This document shows positions 1 through 11,386 of a DNA stretch of 64,000 nt, piece by piece (the first letter of the stretch is position 1; every line of letters starts with the position of its first letter). The stretch covers positions 1,735,371 through 1,799,370 of the forward strand of contig OY723319.1 of the NCBI GenBank assembly GCA_963210315.1, given 5' to 3'. Made by a program: the position numbers and the translations under genes. The notes under the pieces are model-generated. The model saw only the letters and a list, made by a program, of their open reading frames with translations. It was not told where the DNA came from and did no database searches. This DNA is from Rhynchopus euleeides. Taxonomy: Eukaryota; Euglenozoa; Diplonemea; Diplonemida; Diplonemidae.

Positions 1-60
1 TGCAAGGTACTCCCCTAGTTTTCAATGGAAATTGGCCCATATCAACAGGAAATGGCTGGA

Positions 61-205
61 ACACCCGTCGTTTCAGCAGGTTCACCCGTCGTGCCGACGG
101 GTGGCACCCGTCGACTCGACGGGTCCACCCGTCGAGTCGACGGGTGCCGCCTGTCGAGTTTTCACCCGTCGTCCCGACTAGTCGACCCCACCCGTCACTG
201 CCCGA
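61..205. repeat. palindromic ACCCGTCG/CGACGGGT cluster
   Basis: The octamer ACCCGTCG and its reverse complement CGACGGGT alternate about ten times, some joined through GTCGAC or GACTAGTCGAC palindromes, so the DNA could fold into several hairpins. It resembles in style, but not in exact sequence, the GTCGACCC cluster near 13.6 kb. No function is evident. Confidence 0.75.
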
Positions 206-3136
206 CTAGTCCGTGGTGCATGCACCCCCCCTCCCCCCCCCCCCCTGCCTCCCGGGCCTCCTGCAGAACGAAGAACCACGGAGTCGGCGGGCCATCTTTA
301 TGGCCCGCCGTAACAGCCCTAATTTCGGCTATCCCTCTAGGTCATGGCAGAAGTCACAGGTTACTTTTGCTGGGCATGTCATGAGGGCCGAAGAGGGTAT
401 ATCTGGTGCAGATCTCCCTGGGTCGGTAATAGGTAGTCTCTACCATGGTGCACGTGTCCTTCACACGGCAGGCAAATCTCGCCCGCGTGTGCTGGACTGG
501 AGTAATGACGTGCGCGGTGCAGCGGTGGAGGCGGGTGCCCTGCATTGCAACATGTCTGAATGTGCCTCCATGGGTGGAGAAGCCCCCGACCGGAGTTGAG
601 ACTGCGTGCCATGAAAAATGAAGATAGCCAAAACCACATTGTTGTGTGTGGCCCCCACTGTACTGTGCTCACATCATCACACCAAGAGCATGGTGTGCTC
701 GGTGTGCTCTACACTCATGTTAAAGTATCACGTGTGTGTGTGTGTGGAAGCGTGTCAATGCAGCAGCCAAGAGCTCCTCTGGAAGAGAGAGAGAGAGAGA
801 GACTGGCAGCTTGTTTCCAGCGGTGCTGGCCCCCTTTATTTGCTTTCACCGTGAGGCACCCCAGGGGGAAGGGTGAGCAGGGGAAGGGTGAGAGTCTCGA
901 AAATAGCAATAGTGGCTCACTGGGGCACTGCGGCACAGCCACCACAGCGCTCTGCCACACTCTTGTTGGTGCCGCAAGGAGGGCACACACACCTGCTTTT
1001 TTGGTACGGCTCGACCAGATCTGGGACATCACGCCCCCACCCCCGCTGGGCCTCTCTCAGTGTTTGCAATGGTGGTGCCCCGAGACCCCCGCCTTCGTTT
1101 TATGTGGTGTTGTTATTACACAACACGGCCTTCCTGTGTCAAACAAGAGGTCTCTTGGCATTCGCTAGTGGCACAGCGCTGCAGAGAGATCTGTTTGGGG
1201 GCAACAAAAGAGACCCCCCGCCGGCACCCGCCCTCCGCAGCAAAGGCTGTGCGGGACGGGGGTTGCCTTCTTGTGTTCCCCCCCACCCCCCACCCACCCC
1301 CAGGACGTTTAATGCGGTAACCAGGCCAGGCTCCTGGGTTATCTGTTTTTGTCGGAATCATCACAACCTGGAAAGCAGAAAACAGAAAGACATCACGACC
1401 CCCCTCACGACGAATCTCTCTCTTGTGGGTGGGGATGGAGGCTATCACTTCTCAAGCTAGTGCAGCACACAGCAGTCAGCACAGAAGAAGGCGACAGCGA
1501 GCCGCCCTAATAGCATAGGGCGCCACTGACACAGCTTTGCGGTGTAGTGTGTAGCCCACTCCCCTCCTGGCCTATAATCAGGCTGCCGTACGCCGCTATG
1601 GCATCCCCTCCCGTCACACGTATGCCCCGCAGTTACTTCTGACTGAGCCCTCACAGGAAGACAGAACCACCTAGATCATCGCGTCGTGAAAAAAGAAGAC
1701 CCGTCCCCTCCCACCCCGACCCCCCTCGACCCCCTCAACCCCCGAATGATCATAGCCGGGATTTGTGAATGAACCGGTTGATTGATTTTCCAATGTGGCA
1801 GCAGAAGTGGCTTCTCTCAAACTGCGGGGTGCCATGCCCGTTGCGTTGGCCTTAGCCCAGCCCGGCGAGGTTGGCCCGTCCGCATGTTATGCGTTGTGCC
1901 GCTATAAAACGCTGCAGAAGAAGGAAAAAAAACATAGGTCGTGTTGCGCCGCAATGCGGCGTGCATGCCATTGCGTGTTGCCGCACGGGTCACCCACTCC
2001 AACCCTTTCATTGCCGCGAGGCCCAGAATCCCTCCCGGCTCACCACACAGACACACAGCCCTCACACCCGTGTTATTCACGCATTGCTTGTAGAAGGTGT
2101 TGTGTGACGCTTTTGCCGTTCACTCTCGACAGACAAAATCACACGCATCCCTCTCCCCTCCCCCCCCGCCCCGCCCTGTGTGTTGTGTTTTACCCCCTGC
2201 GCATGGTCAGAAACTGACACATGCCAACACAAGAAAACCCTGTCATCCCAACACACCAGGGTGTGTCCCCCCCCCTTGTCCCGGCTACTCTTGGACTCCT
2301 CTCCTTTTAAGTCTTTCCTCTCTATTTTGTCCCCTCTAGAGGAGGGAGGGGGGGAGGGGATGAACGATGGCTTCGCTCAGAAGTAGAAATTGGTGAGCCG
2401 GTGCCCCCCCCCTGCATGCCGAACAGGGGGTGGGGGGGGGTGGGGCCGCAGTTGGCACGCAGTGTCTTCCTGTCTCTCTCTCTCTCTCTTCTTGAAGAAT
2501 ATACTCAAAATCCCCCTCCTATTTACTAAAGACCTCCAAGACCTCCACTTCTGCGTTGAGAACAAAACAAAAGAAATCATGCAAAAATTCTTTTCTCCAT
2601 TCTTTTTGTTGTTGTTGTTGCTGTTGCTTTTTTTTCGCACACCTGACCATCATCCTGCCGGTCCTGTGTGTGAGCGAGGGGAGGTGGCACGCCACACACA
2701 GCCGCAGCAACCACATGGTGCTCTGCACGCCAGCCCCGCCTCTTCATGAGGGAGGTGGGGCTTGTGTGTCAAAGAAGCGTCAATACAGGCAAACGGTTTA
2801 TACAGAGCGGTTGCAGCTGAACGGCGTGCCCTTGTCTTTTCTACCGGGTACGCAGAGCAGAGCCTGGTATTGATAACGAACACATGAATCGATTCCGTGT
2901 AACGAACACAATCCCCACCCCACCCCCCCTCCGTCCTCTCTCTTCAGACACTATAGCGAAAGCGTTGCGAAAATAACAGTTGAATTTCATATGCGTCACA
3001 AAAACGCCCTTTTCACAGGACAAATCGCACGAAAAAAAACAGGGTGCCTGCGACTCCCATCACGGCAACAAAGCCGCCCCTCTTAAAAAACACAACAGCT
3101 CTTTCTCTTGACGATCACCTCTTCTCTTCCTGTCTT

Positions 3137-3168
<32 letters not shown>
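3137..3168. repeat. (TC)n microsatellite
   Basis: About 30 bp of uninterrupted TC dinucleotides, the longest of several pyrimidine tracts in the first 15 kb (others at about 2470-2490, 8990-9017, 9181-9200 and 14712-14736). Confidence 0.9.
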
Positions 3169-3170
<2 letters not shown>

Positions 3171-4429
3171 CGAAGAATGGGAATATCCCCGCCACAAGAA
3201 CACCCACGCCCCTTCTCTCTTGTTGACCTGCCGAAGCCTCCCTGCCGCCAGGGCAGGCGCTGCTCCATACCTCATACTCGATCCACCCTCTCTCTCATCC
3301 AGATGATTGCAGTGTGGCCATCCCGGTGACCGGAGCAGCTATGTAAAAGCCCACACCTCTGAGTGACGCGCCACCCCCACCCCCCCATTCCGGGAACGCA
3401 GTTCCACGGGGAGGTTGCTGTGGCACGTGTGGCACAGCTGAAGAAGAATTTGATCAGAAACATCGTTCTACTGTTCGGGCGCTGGGGGTCTGAGAGTCAG
3501 GGTGGGCGGGCGGGTAGGTAGGTATGCAATTTCAAGTATCGGGAACCGCCTGCATGCTGCTGCGGCAGTCGCTAGTTGTCGAGTGGCGCAGCGTGTGTGT
3601 GTGTTTCTGCTGTGTGCCAGCAGGGATCACACAAGAGCTCGACTCTACGACAAAAGGATTCACGTGTGTGTGTGTAAGGAGGTCGCACTCACTCGAGTTA
3701 GCTCGGTGCGACCGCCACTACAACAACAGAAAGCTGAACCGCGTGTGTCTGCTGCGTGCCAGCGCGGGATCACATCAGAACACAGGTGGTCCCGGATGTT
3801 CTCCACTTCTCCAGAAAGATTCCACGTGTCTTGTGGCGTGTGTGGCGTGTCTCCTGCGAAGGGTGCAGGGGTGGTGTTGTGTCCCCCCCCAGGCGCTGCG
3901 TGTCCAGCGGTCGTCCGTGGGGGGGGACCCCACCCCTCCCCCCCTCTCTGTGCAGCCCGTTTATTTTGCTGATTTCCTTCCCACCTCCCCCAGTGGCTTT
4001 GTTGTTCGCCACGACGTTGCGGCAACCACTGGAGTGGGAACAGCACATATCGAAGTGGGGCTGGTGCGTCGTGTTCAGTGTTAAGTGTGTGTCGATCGGG
4101 ACCTTGTTTTGAGTAGGGTTGGGCCCTGCGCGAACCGTGTCCCCCTTTTTTGCTGTTGTGTTGTGTGGTTTTAATATCGTGCTTATGTTTGGCCAGTTTC
4201 ATCCCTGGGTGCATCCTCGTCTGCCACCCGCCTGGCCTCCGGTAGGTTTCGCTGTGCAAACTGAACTCTGCTCGTTTGTCCCCAGCTTGCAATCAGGGCA
4301 CCGCAGCAAACACCCCCGCACGCGCACACTCACATTCTGCCTCCTGGGGGAAGGTGTGTGCACAGTGGAGGTATCATCAGGGTGACCTGCATAAAAATCA
4401 AAAAAGATCAACACGCGCTGCGGTTGTTG

Positions 4430-4927
4430 TCACACATGTTGTTTGAGGTGGCCCTCATAGCATGGGTTTTTGTTTTGCACAGCATTCCACCTATCGTTGT
4501 GTGTTGATACTTTTTGTCCAACCAAAGCGGTGCAGCCTCCAAAAAAAATTGCAACGAACGAAGCAACATGTTGGATGGCAATCAGATCCGAGCCCACAAC
4601 TGTTTCGGCACCAAAATAAAAGAACTCATCTAGGGGCAAGCGATCAACCCTCTGGATGAAACCACCTTTGAAGAACCCCTCTGTGCATCCCCTGTGTGAT
4701 GCGCCTGCGTTAACCCATGCCTGGTCGTCTCTCGCCAGGCATGCCGGATGGACCCCCTCTCGGGGGCCTCTCTCGCAGGGCCACAGGAGCACAAACAATA
4801 TTCGTTCAAAAAAATCAATCAGATCAGGGGTGGAGCTTGGGGGTTTTTTCGGGTCAGCTGACCTGATTTTCTGCAGGCCCTCACAAAAAATCAGGTCAGG
4901 GGCAGGCCTGTGCCTAAATATGGCCAA
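4430..4927 (-). pseudogene. possible unidentified coding remnant
   Basis: An open frame of about 165 codons on the minus strand. Unlike surrounding frames it has a balanced composition in its middle and C-terminal parts (about 4,430-4,810), with mixed hydrophobic, acidic and basic residues. There is no ATG near its upstream end, and the upstream part runs into the repeat block starting near 4,814, so any gene here is probably truncated by a transposon. I do not recognise a family. It may be chance. Confidence 0.2.
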
Positions 4928-5116
4928 AAATCGTCAAAAACGAGAGTTGACACCCAACTTTTTTCCCACTTTTTTCCTTCGGCGCTGGTCCCTTTTTTTT
5001 GCCCAGAACATGGTATTTCAGCGCGAAAACACGTTCTTTTGCTGCCTTTGCACACAACCAATTCACAGCTGGGCTGGGGATCTCTTTTTTTTGCGTTTTG
5101 TTTTACAGGATCTCGC

Positions 5117-5265
5117 CTGATATGGGTGCCTCCCGCGAGGGTGCTGGAACCGATATGCCACAGCCCCGTATGCGCAAGGACTTGGCTCCAAGACCAGGCA
5201 CAAGCCACAGGGGGGTCTGGGGGGCGGAGCCCCCCAGCCGCCGGAGGCCACGGTAGCGAACGTCC
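5117..5265 (-). repeat. GC-hairpin dispersed repeat, copy 1
   Basis: The longest copy of a six-member family. It carries GCAAGGACTTGG, then GGTCTGGGGGGCGGAGCC with its CCCCCCAG partner, then GCCGCCGGAGGCCACGGTAG. The GC palindrome GGGGGGCGGAGCCCCCC can form a strong stem-loop. Its far edge has CCTCCCGCGAGGGTGCTGG, shared in inverse with the copy at 6,137-6,277. Confidence 0.8.
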
Positions 5266-5342
5266 GTTGGCCTGGCTCCATAGTCGCATACGCTCAAGTA
5301 CAACACAACTGACAGATAGCACATGTCGCATGGGGGGACGAT

Positions 5343-5427
5343 AAATTCTCGCGCAAAGACACGCCACAGGGGGGTCTGGGGGGCGGAGCCCCCCAGCCGC
5401 CGGAGGCCACGGTAGTGAACATCTGTT
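5343..5427 (-). repeat. GC-hairpin dispersed repeat, copy 2
   Basis: A shorter copy in the same orientation as copy 1, with the core palindrome and flanking CCGCCGGAGGCCACGGTAGT nearly identical. It lacks the distal CTCGCGGGAGG segment. Confidence 0.8.
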
Positions 5428-5497
5428 GGTTTGAGCTCGAGAGCAAGCCTCTGGGCGATGCCATCCCGTGGGAGGTCGTGGCCTCGTCTTCGTCGTC

Positions 5498-5557
5498 ACT
5501 TCCGAGTTCTTGCACAGCCTCCGATTATTCACGGAGGCTGTACAATAACTCGGAAGT
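5498..5557. repeat. imperfect inverted repeat (hairpin)
   Basis: ACTTCCGAG and ACAGCCTCCG are followed, after an 8-base loop, by CGGAGGCTGT and CTCGGAAGT. Two stem segments are separated by unequal internal loops. It sits between two GC-hairpin copies inside the composite block. Role unknown. Confidence 0.7.
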
Positions 5558-5959
5558 GCCCAAACAGCCACCCGCGGCCACGAACACCGTGGTCGGCAGC
5601 ACAGCACCCGCGTCAGCGGGGGTGCGGAGCGTGCCCAAAAAAGGCCAGGCATATCCCCCCCCCAAAAAAAATCCCTAAAAACCCCCAAAAAACCCCCCAC
5701 CAAAAATATGGGAAGAAAAAAGTGGGAACTTTTTTTCCCTGAGGCCGACCCTTACATCTACATCCGACTTAGGCACAGGCCTGGTCAGGGGTAAAAAGAA
5801 AAAAAATATAGATTTTCGGGGAACCGGAAAAGTTGGCTTCTCGCCTTGGGGTCTCAAGGTGACCAGGAGGCGTTTCGTGAGCAAAGTGACCCCAGCGACA
5901 TGAGCACAGGCCTCAAACAGTCACAATAGAGGACAAATGAAGCTGCCCAACCCGCACCG

Positions 5960-6058
5960 TGCAACAGACGTTAACTACCGTGGCCTCCGGCGGCTGGGGG
6001 GCTCCGCCCCCCAGACCCCCCTGTGGCATGTGCCTGTCTTGTACCCAAGCCCTTTACA
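5960..6058 (+). repeat. GC-hairpin dispersed repeat, copy 3
   Basis: Same family as at 5,117 but inverted: TACCGTGGCCTCCGGCGGCT, then GGGGGGCTCCGCCCCCCAG, then GACCCCCCTGTGG. It pairs with the minus-oriented copies about 0.6 kb upstream. Confidence 0.8.
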
Positions 6059-6136
6059 TCAGGGAATGGAGTACAGAGGCCCTCAGTATCCTCAGGAGGA
6101 CGCAGCCAACTCACACAGAATCCGTACGCCCGCAAG

Positions 6137-6277
6137 TCACAGATGTTCACTACCGTGGCCTATGGCGGCTGGGGGCTCCGCCCCCCAGACCCCCCCTATG
6201 GCATGTGTTTGTCTTGTAACCAAGTCCTTGCGCGTCCGGGGCTGCATATCAGTTCCGGTACCCTCGCGGGAGGCTGG
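6137..6277 (+). repeat. GC-hairpin dispersed repeat, copy 4
   Basis: Near full-length, plus orientation. After the core palindrome it continues through TTGTAACCAAGTCCTTGCGC to CCCTCGCGGGAGGC, matching copy 1 in inverse. One substitution in the first block (CTATGGCGG for CTCCGGCGG). Confidence 0.8.
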
Positions 6278-6550
6278 GCCCGAGCACTGATCTCTGAGAC
6301 GAACCGGGGGGGAACCCATTCAGTGAGAAAAAATTGGCTGACCCGATCTGACCCGATCCAGCCCGCAACCCCATATTTGGGGTAATCAGGCTGGGGAAAA
6401 AAACAACAAATCACAACAAATCACACCCGATCACAACAGATCACAACAAATCACAAGGCAAATGTTGTGATTTGTTGTGATTGGGGGTCTTCGCTCCGGG
6501 TCAATTTGGGTCAACTTGGGTCAATTTGGGTCACCCTGGGGTTTTTCACC

Positions 6551-6632
6551 TTAGGAAAATGGGGGGCTTCGCTCCGGGTCAATCTGGGTCAGCTTGGGTC
6601 AGTGACCCGGAGCGAAGCCCCCCCCCTTAGGT
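6551..6632. repeat. small foldback element
   Basis: GGGGGGCTTCGCTCCGGGTC near 6,560 is mirrored by GACCCGGAGCGAAGCCCCCC near 6,605-6,626, with short GGGTCA repeats as the loop and CCTTAGG-like ends on both sides. This is the structure of a miniature foldback element. Confidence 0.6.
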
Positions 6633-6854
6633 GACCAAAAATAGGTGAAAATTTTTGCCTATTTTCCCTTGTGTCAAACTTGGAGTCTGACCCAAAAATC
6701 GGAATCTGTGACCCATGGTTTATATGGGCAAACCTGAAAATTTCCGACTTTTTCCCCAATTTTTCCCACTTCCTGGCCATACCTTTCCCGACCCAAAATC
6801 AAACAAATGCAGCGGAAAATGGCCAAAAATAGGCCAAAAAACACCAAATTTTTT

Positions 6855-6915
6855 TCCGGGGGGCTTCGCCCCCCGGACCCCCCTTGCGTGGGGGGCTTCG
6901 CCCCCCACGCCACAC
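6855..6915. repeat. two adjacent G/C stem-loops
   Basis: Two copies of GGGGGGCTTCGCCCCCC about 34 bp apart, each a perfect stem with a TTC loop. They lie inside the composite block. They look like terminators but are not next to a gene. Confidence 0.6.
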
Positions 6916-7976
6916 GCACCTCCCGGCCGGGGGCCGGTTCGGTCGTCGTCGGCTGCGCTCAAAGGGCGTGCGGTAGCCGACGCCCTTTTGTGCTCGCCTC
7001 CTCCTCCCACACTTCAGTATGACGTTTAGGTGCGTCGGTGTTCCTGCTTTGTTCTTCTGTTGACTGGGACGGGCCAGTCCTCGTGGGTTGCCGACCGGTG
7101 TGTCCTCCCCTGGGATCCCCTCCTCCCCCCACCACTTGCATCTGGTTCAGCTTCAGTGAGAGCTGAGCGGGAGCCATACTTGCTCTCGGTGACCAATTGT
7201 CCGCAGTCCTACATCATGACGAGTTTGGTAATGCCCACTCGCAGACATCCCCCGTCCCAGGTGTTCTGCCGTGGGGCAGCTCACCATCTGCTGTGGTCAC
7301 ACACCAGCGAGCAGGCCCTGTCAACGAAATCGATGTGACTGCTCTTGCCGCAGGGCAACGGAGGTGGGCCTGCATTGCATCCTGTTGCCGCTCAGTTCTG
7401 TTCCCACTGGAGATTCTTGTTGCGCCGCAGATCGAACAGTCTTTCGTGTCGTCGGCGCCGATCTTGTATAAAACGTAGGCAGTAGGCTGCTGTGGGTGAC
7501 CTGCAGGTTACCCGTCCCTTTCGTGCAGGCAGCGCCAGAGGTGCGATGTTTTTATGGGAACACGGCAGCTGCCCCGCACTCCATTCTGCTCTCTTGTCTG
7601 CTGTTTATGTTGAACAAGGTCTGGCTGCCAGTGATCTCGCTGGGGGTCGGGCAAACCAAAAAAGAGGTAGGGCACAGGGTGGGCCGAGCTCGCGAGAAAA
7701 AAGGTGCAGCCCAACCCCGCCCCGACTTCCCGTGGTATGATGCAAACAGGATCGAATACACGACCACAGAACATTTTCCCCCAATTCGAGAGGCACCGGA
7801 TGTTGCTGCCTTTGGTCGTCGCCTGCTGGATCAAAAATCAGGAATCCAGGGGATCTTGGATTGCCTTTGAGTACTTGCAAAACTGCAATCCCGAGAAACT
7901 TTGCCAGCTAGTGTTCAGGAACGGCAGCAAATCTCATGGCTTGCATCGCTTTGTGGATGGTGTGCGATGATCAATC

Positions 7977-8071
7977 CCATACACGCAAGGACTTGGTCGC
8001 GAGACAGCCTACAGGGGGTCTGGGGGGCGGAGCCCCCCAGCCGCCGGAGCCCACGGTAGTGAACATCCTGA
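7977..8071 (-). repeat. GC-hairpin dispersed repeat, copy 5
   Basis: GCAAGGACTTGGTCGCGAG, then the GGGGGGCGGAGCCCCCC core, then CCACGGTAGTGAACATC. One base differs in the GCCGGAG(C/G)CC block. Same orientation as copies 1 and 2. Confidence 0.8.
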
Positions 8072-8829
8072 AAGTCTTCGAAGGCGAGTCCCCACACCGG
8101 TTGGTGCTGTTGCACATTCCAGGCGGAGATGGCCCTTCGCTTGGGACATGATGAGGGGCGCTTCGATGAACACCATCAAGCCCCCAGCATGCCGTTGGGT
8201 TTTCATACGCTGCGGCGCATGAAAACTCGGCCACAAGGCCGAACCCAAAAGCCCCAAAATCTGACCCGGGAGGTAGGGCCGAGGGTAGGGCCATGCCACC
8301 CCTGGCGGCCCACCCTCCCAAAGAATTACAGAAAAAGGGAGGTGGGGCCGCGGCCCCCTGCCAGCCCTGGCACGGGATCACTGCTGGCGGGTAGTTCAGG
8401 CTCGTGGCCCTCCTCGTTCCGATAGCCCCTCGGACATCCAAATGATTCACGTGCAGCAGCCCATGCGCAGAGAACGGTGTGCCGTCTTGTACAGCAACTG
8501 TTGGACAACTGTTGAAATCGTTTTTCACCAAAAAAAATCTCTCTGCGGGCCAAGTCGAAGATTTTTCTGGGGACTTTTGGTGTCCCCAATTTTTCAAATT
8601 TCGAAAAATAAGCTCACTTTGCTAAACTGGACCCAACTCCCCACACTCTTTTTTTCCGACTTTTTCACGGGTTTTTTCCGGTTTTTTTTGGTTTTTTTTG
8701 GCGGATGGAGCGAAGACCCCCATTTTTTGCGATTTGTTGCGGCCAGTTGTGATTTGTTGTGACTAGGTGTGTATATTATTTCAAGCTCCACCCCTGAATC
8801 AGATCAATCTGATCAAAAAAAAGCCAATT

Positions 8830-11386
8830 TTGGGGCGACTCACTGAGGGGGTCTGTCGGCTGGTGAGGGTTGTAATGCGGCACCACCCTCGTGGCATGTT
8901 CGGGCCGGACATGCCGGTGGTCGGCAGTAAAAGCAACGGCAAAAAATAACAAGCCCGCCCACGCCCCCGTATCACCCCACTCCCCTTCCTATCTCTATCT
9001 CTATCTCTCTCTCTCTCAAGTGCTTTGGCAGCGTGCCGCTTGCACTGCTGCTGAAGCCCCCTGATGCTGCCCCCCCGTCTGCTTACAGGGTCACGTATCC
9101 CCCCCCCCGCGTCTGCGAACACCCCACACACGCCCCCCTTGTGTGGTGTTCTCGGAATCGACGAATATCCGCTGGTTCCCTTCTCTCTCTCTCTCTTTCT
9201 CCATATCGTCTGGGTTGGGCCGGGTGGATTCTGCCCCTGATTTGGGTGTGGCTGAGAAGGAGAGACGCTGGGGGCCTTCGTTCTGTTTCAAACTGTGTCA
9301 GTTTGTCCCCCTTATTGTGAGGCGATGCGCTGTTTTTGTGCTTCTGAGCGAAGGCCCCCGCACAGAAGCCCCCCTTGCGCAGGCCGCAGCCCACTTTATT
9401 GGTGACGTGGTTGGTTGTGTGCCCGCGCCAGGGGCTCCACCCACCTCAACACTGAAGAGGTATGAATAGGTTTGGCACTTTGTCACAAACCTGTTTACTT
9501 TGCACTTAGGAACGACCTTCCCACCCGACCCCATCTGACACGTCCGCCCCCTGCTTTCGAGGTGCAGGTGGGAGGGGCCGACTCTGTGCCTTACTTTTAT
9601 ATCTTCGACATTACTACCAGTTCTGACACATCTTCTTCTCTGGATCGATTCGAATTGGTTTTCTGCCCTTTAGTGCGTCTCTGCGACAAGCCGGCCACAA
9701 ACAAACGGCGCTACAAACGGCGCCACCAACAACTGGCGTGTCGCGAGTTGTTGTGGCGTCCGCTTTATACCAACAAGCAGGATGCCAGCTCTGGCACAAA
9801 CAACAGCCAGTGTCCCACAGATCTTTTTACCACAACACTCCCCACCCCCTTATCCTTACATCATATAAGGCCCCCGTGTTCCCTTGGGCCCCTTCAAGGG
9901 GGGGGCACCTTATTCGTTTCGTTGTTACGGCGTTCGAGAGTCCTACCGATGTGTCCGATGTGACTGACGTTGAGACAGACAGTTCTGTGGACTCCACGCA
10001 TTCATTTCCTTCCCCAACATCTCGTTTATAAGCCACCTATTTCCTTGGGGAGGGCAACTGAGGTGGACAACTGTTGGAGTGGAGTGGAGTGGTGTGGTGG
10101 GTCAGATTTTATTGGCTCAAACTCAAAGGTGCCAACGGCAGCTTGTCCGACCCATGCCACACCACCCATGCTCCCCCCCCACGCGACTCGTCCCTCCCCC
10201 AAAGGGTTGGCCCGAACTTTTTTCTTTCACAAAAACGGTTTGCACCCCTGTGTGTGAGTAAGAGGTGGCACACCTCGCACAGGCACGGCAACCAAACGGG
10301 TGGTCGCGCCAGTGCATCCCGAAGTAAAAGCACTGGAGGAAGAGCGGCAGAGCTGAAGTGACACTTTTGCACGCCGTGTGGAGAAGCCGTCAAAAGCACA
10401 TCTTAGCCACCGAGACAAAACATCGTGTCGTCAGATCGTTCGGGCAACGCTGATGGAAGAGGTGTGTCGCTTCGTCACACACACACTCAGCTCGACCTGC
10501 TGAGAGCTGTGTGGACATATCACAAGTACTCCACGTCACCCATCCAATGATCCATCCCGTGGCACCAAAGCAAGCCAGATTCGCCCCTCTCTCTATCTTA
10601 CAACCCTTTCTCAGCAAAGCTGCAATTCATTATAATTCGGAGCGTGGTTGTGCGTCACAAGAGACGGGGAAGATGTGTTATCTCCCGCCAGGTGGGTCGG
10701 GGCCGTTGCTTCTCGTCCCATACTCTGTGGGTGTGTCAATCCGATTCGTGAGACAGTCGTGTGAGGCTGCATCGGCCCAGCCTCTTAACCCGAAGCTCAA
10801 GTTGCACCGGTGGACGGTCGACAAGACAGTTTCGGGCCAAAAAGGCGGCCAAGGCACACTCAAACGAGACGCGCCACTTTCTCTCGATGTTTCCCCGTCT
10901 GCTTTTGGTGTTTTGTCAATTTGAGTGTCGCAAAACAGGCGGTCACTGAGTGCAGTGGCACCCCTGACCAGCTTTCCAGGGGGTGTCTGACTTATACTGG
11001 AGGAACGAACAGCCCCTGGGAGAGCCAGCAGCAAAAGGGCATGTCATAGGGGCGCCAACAGATATCCTGAAGCCCTCACCTATTCTAGCAACGACCCCCT
11101 GCCAACCGAGGAGGAGGGGGGTGATATTTCCAACACATCTCAATCGCTTGTGCTTTTGCCTTTATATTGCAGGTCGAGGTGTGTCACGGCGTGTTTCATT
11201 ACAACTCTCAAACGGTTCAATTTTTTTCCGTTTTTTTACGAAATCTTTTACTCTTAGATGGGCGCCTTCTGCTCTCAAGCTCATGAAAGGTGACTGCCCC
11301 GCACAACAGGTCAGGGGGCGGCACACTGACACAGCTTTGTGACACACAACAGAAGGACCCCCTGCTTATTATACTATTTTAGAATC
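8830..11386. other. intergenic, no supported gene
   Basis: Short overlapping frames only. It holds pyrimidine microsatellites (8,990-9,017 and 9,181-9,200) and otherwise unique-looking sequence. I see no domain, RNA gene or mobile element I can support. Confidence 0.5.

Larger units (their letters stand above)
1..4430. other. gene-poor stretch with simple repeats
   Basis: I see no coding region I can support. Open frames are short, proline/serine/cysteine-rich and overlap in several frames, as expected from C-rich DNA. The stretch holds GA/TC microsatellites (about 786-804, 2470-2490, 3137-3168), GT runs (about 729-745, 3594-3604, 3664-3676), poly-C runs (about 229-245) and T-rich tracts. 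No recognisable RNA gene was found by eye. Confidence 0.6.
4814..8816. mobile_element. composite transposon-like block bounded by inverted repeats
   Basis: The left edge (4,814-4,842) and right edge (about 8,785-8,816) carry inverted copies of a motif around CAGGGGTGGAGCTTG. Inside are further inverted pairs: CAGGCCTGTGCCTAA at 4,902 with its complement near 5,780; TGGGGGTCTTCGCTCC at 6,483 with its complement ending at 8,722; and ATCACAACA/TTGTGATTTG motifs near 6,400-6,480 and 8,730-8,770. Four GC-hairpin repeat copies are nested in inverted pairs, and a fifth lies near 8.0 kb. No transposase frame is recognisable. I read it as nested, non-autonomous element debris. Exact boundaries and target duplications are not resolved. 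Confidence 0.45.
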
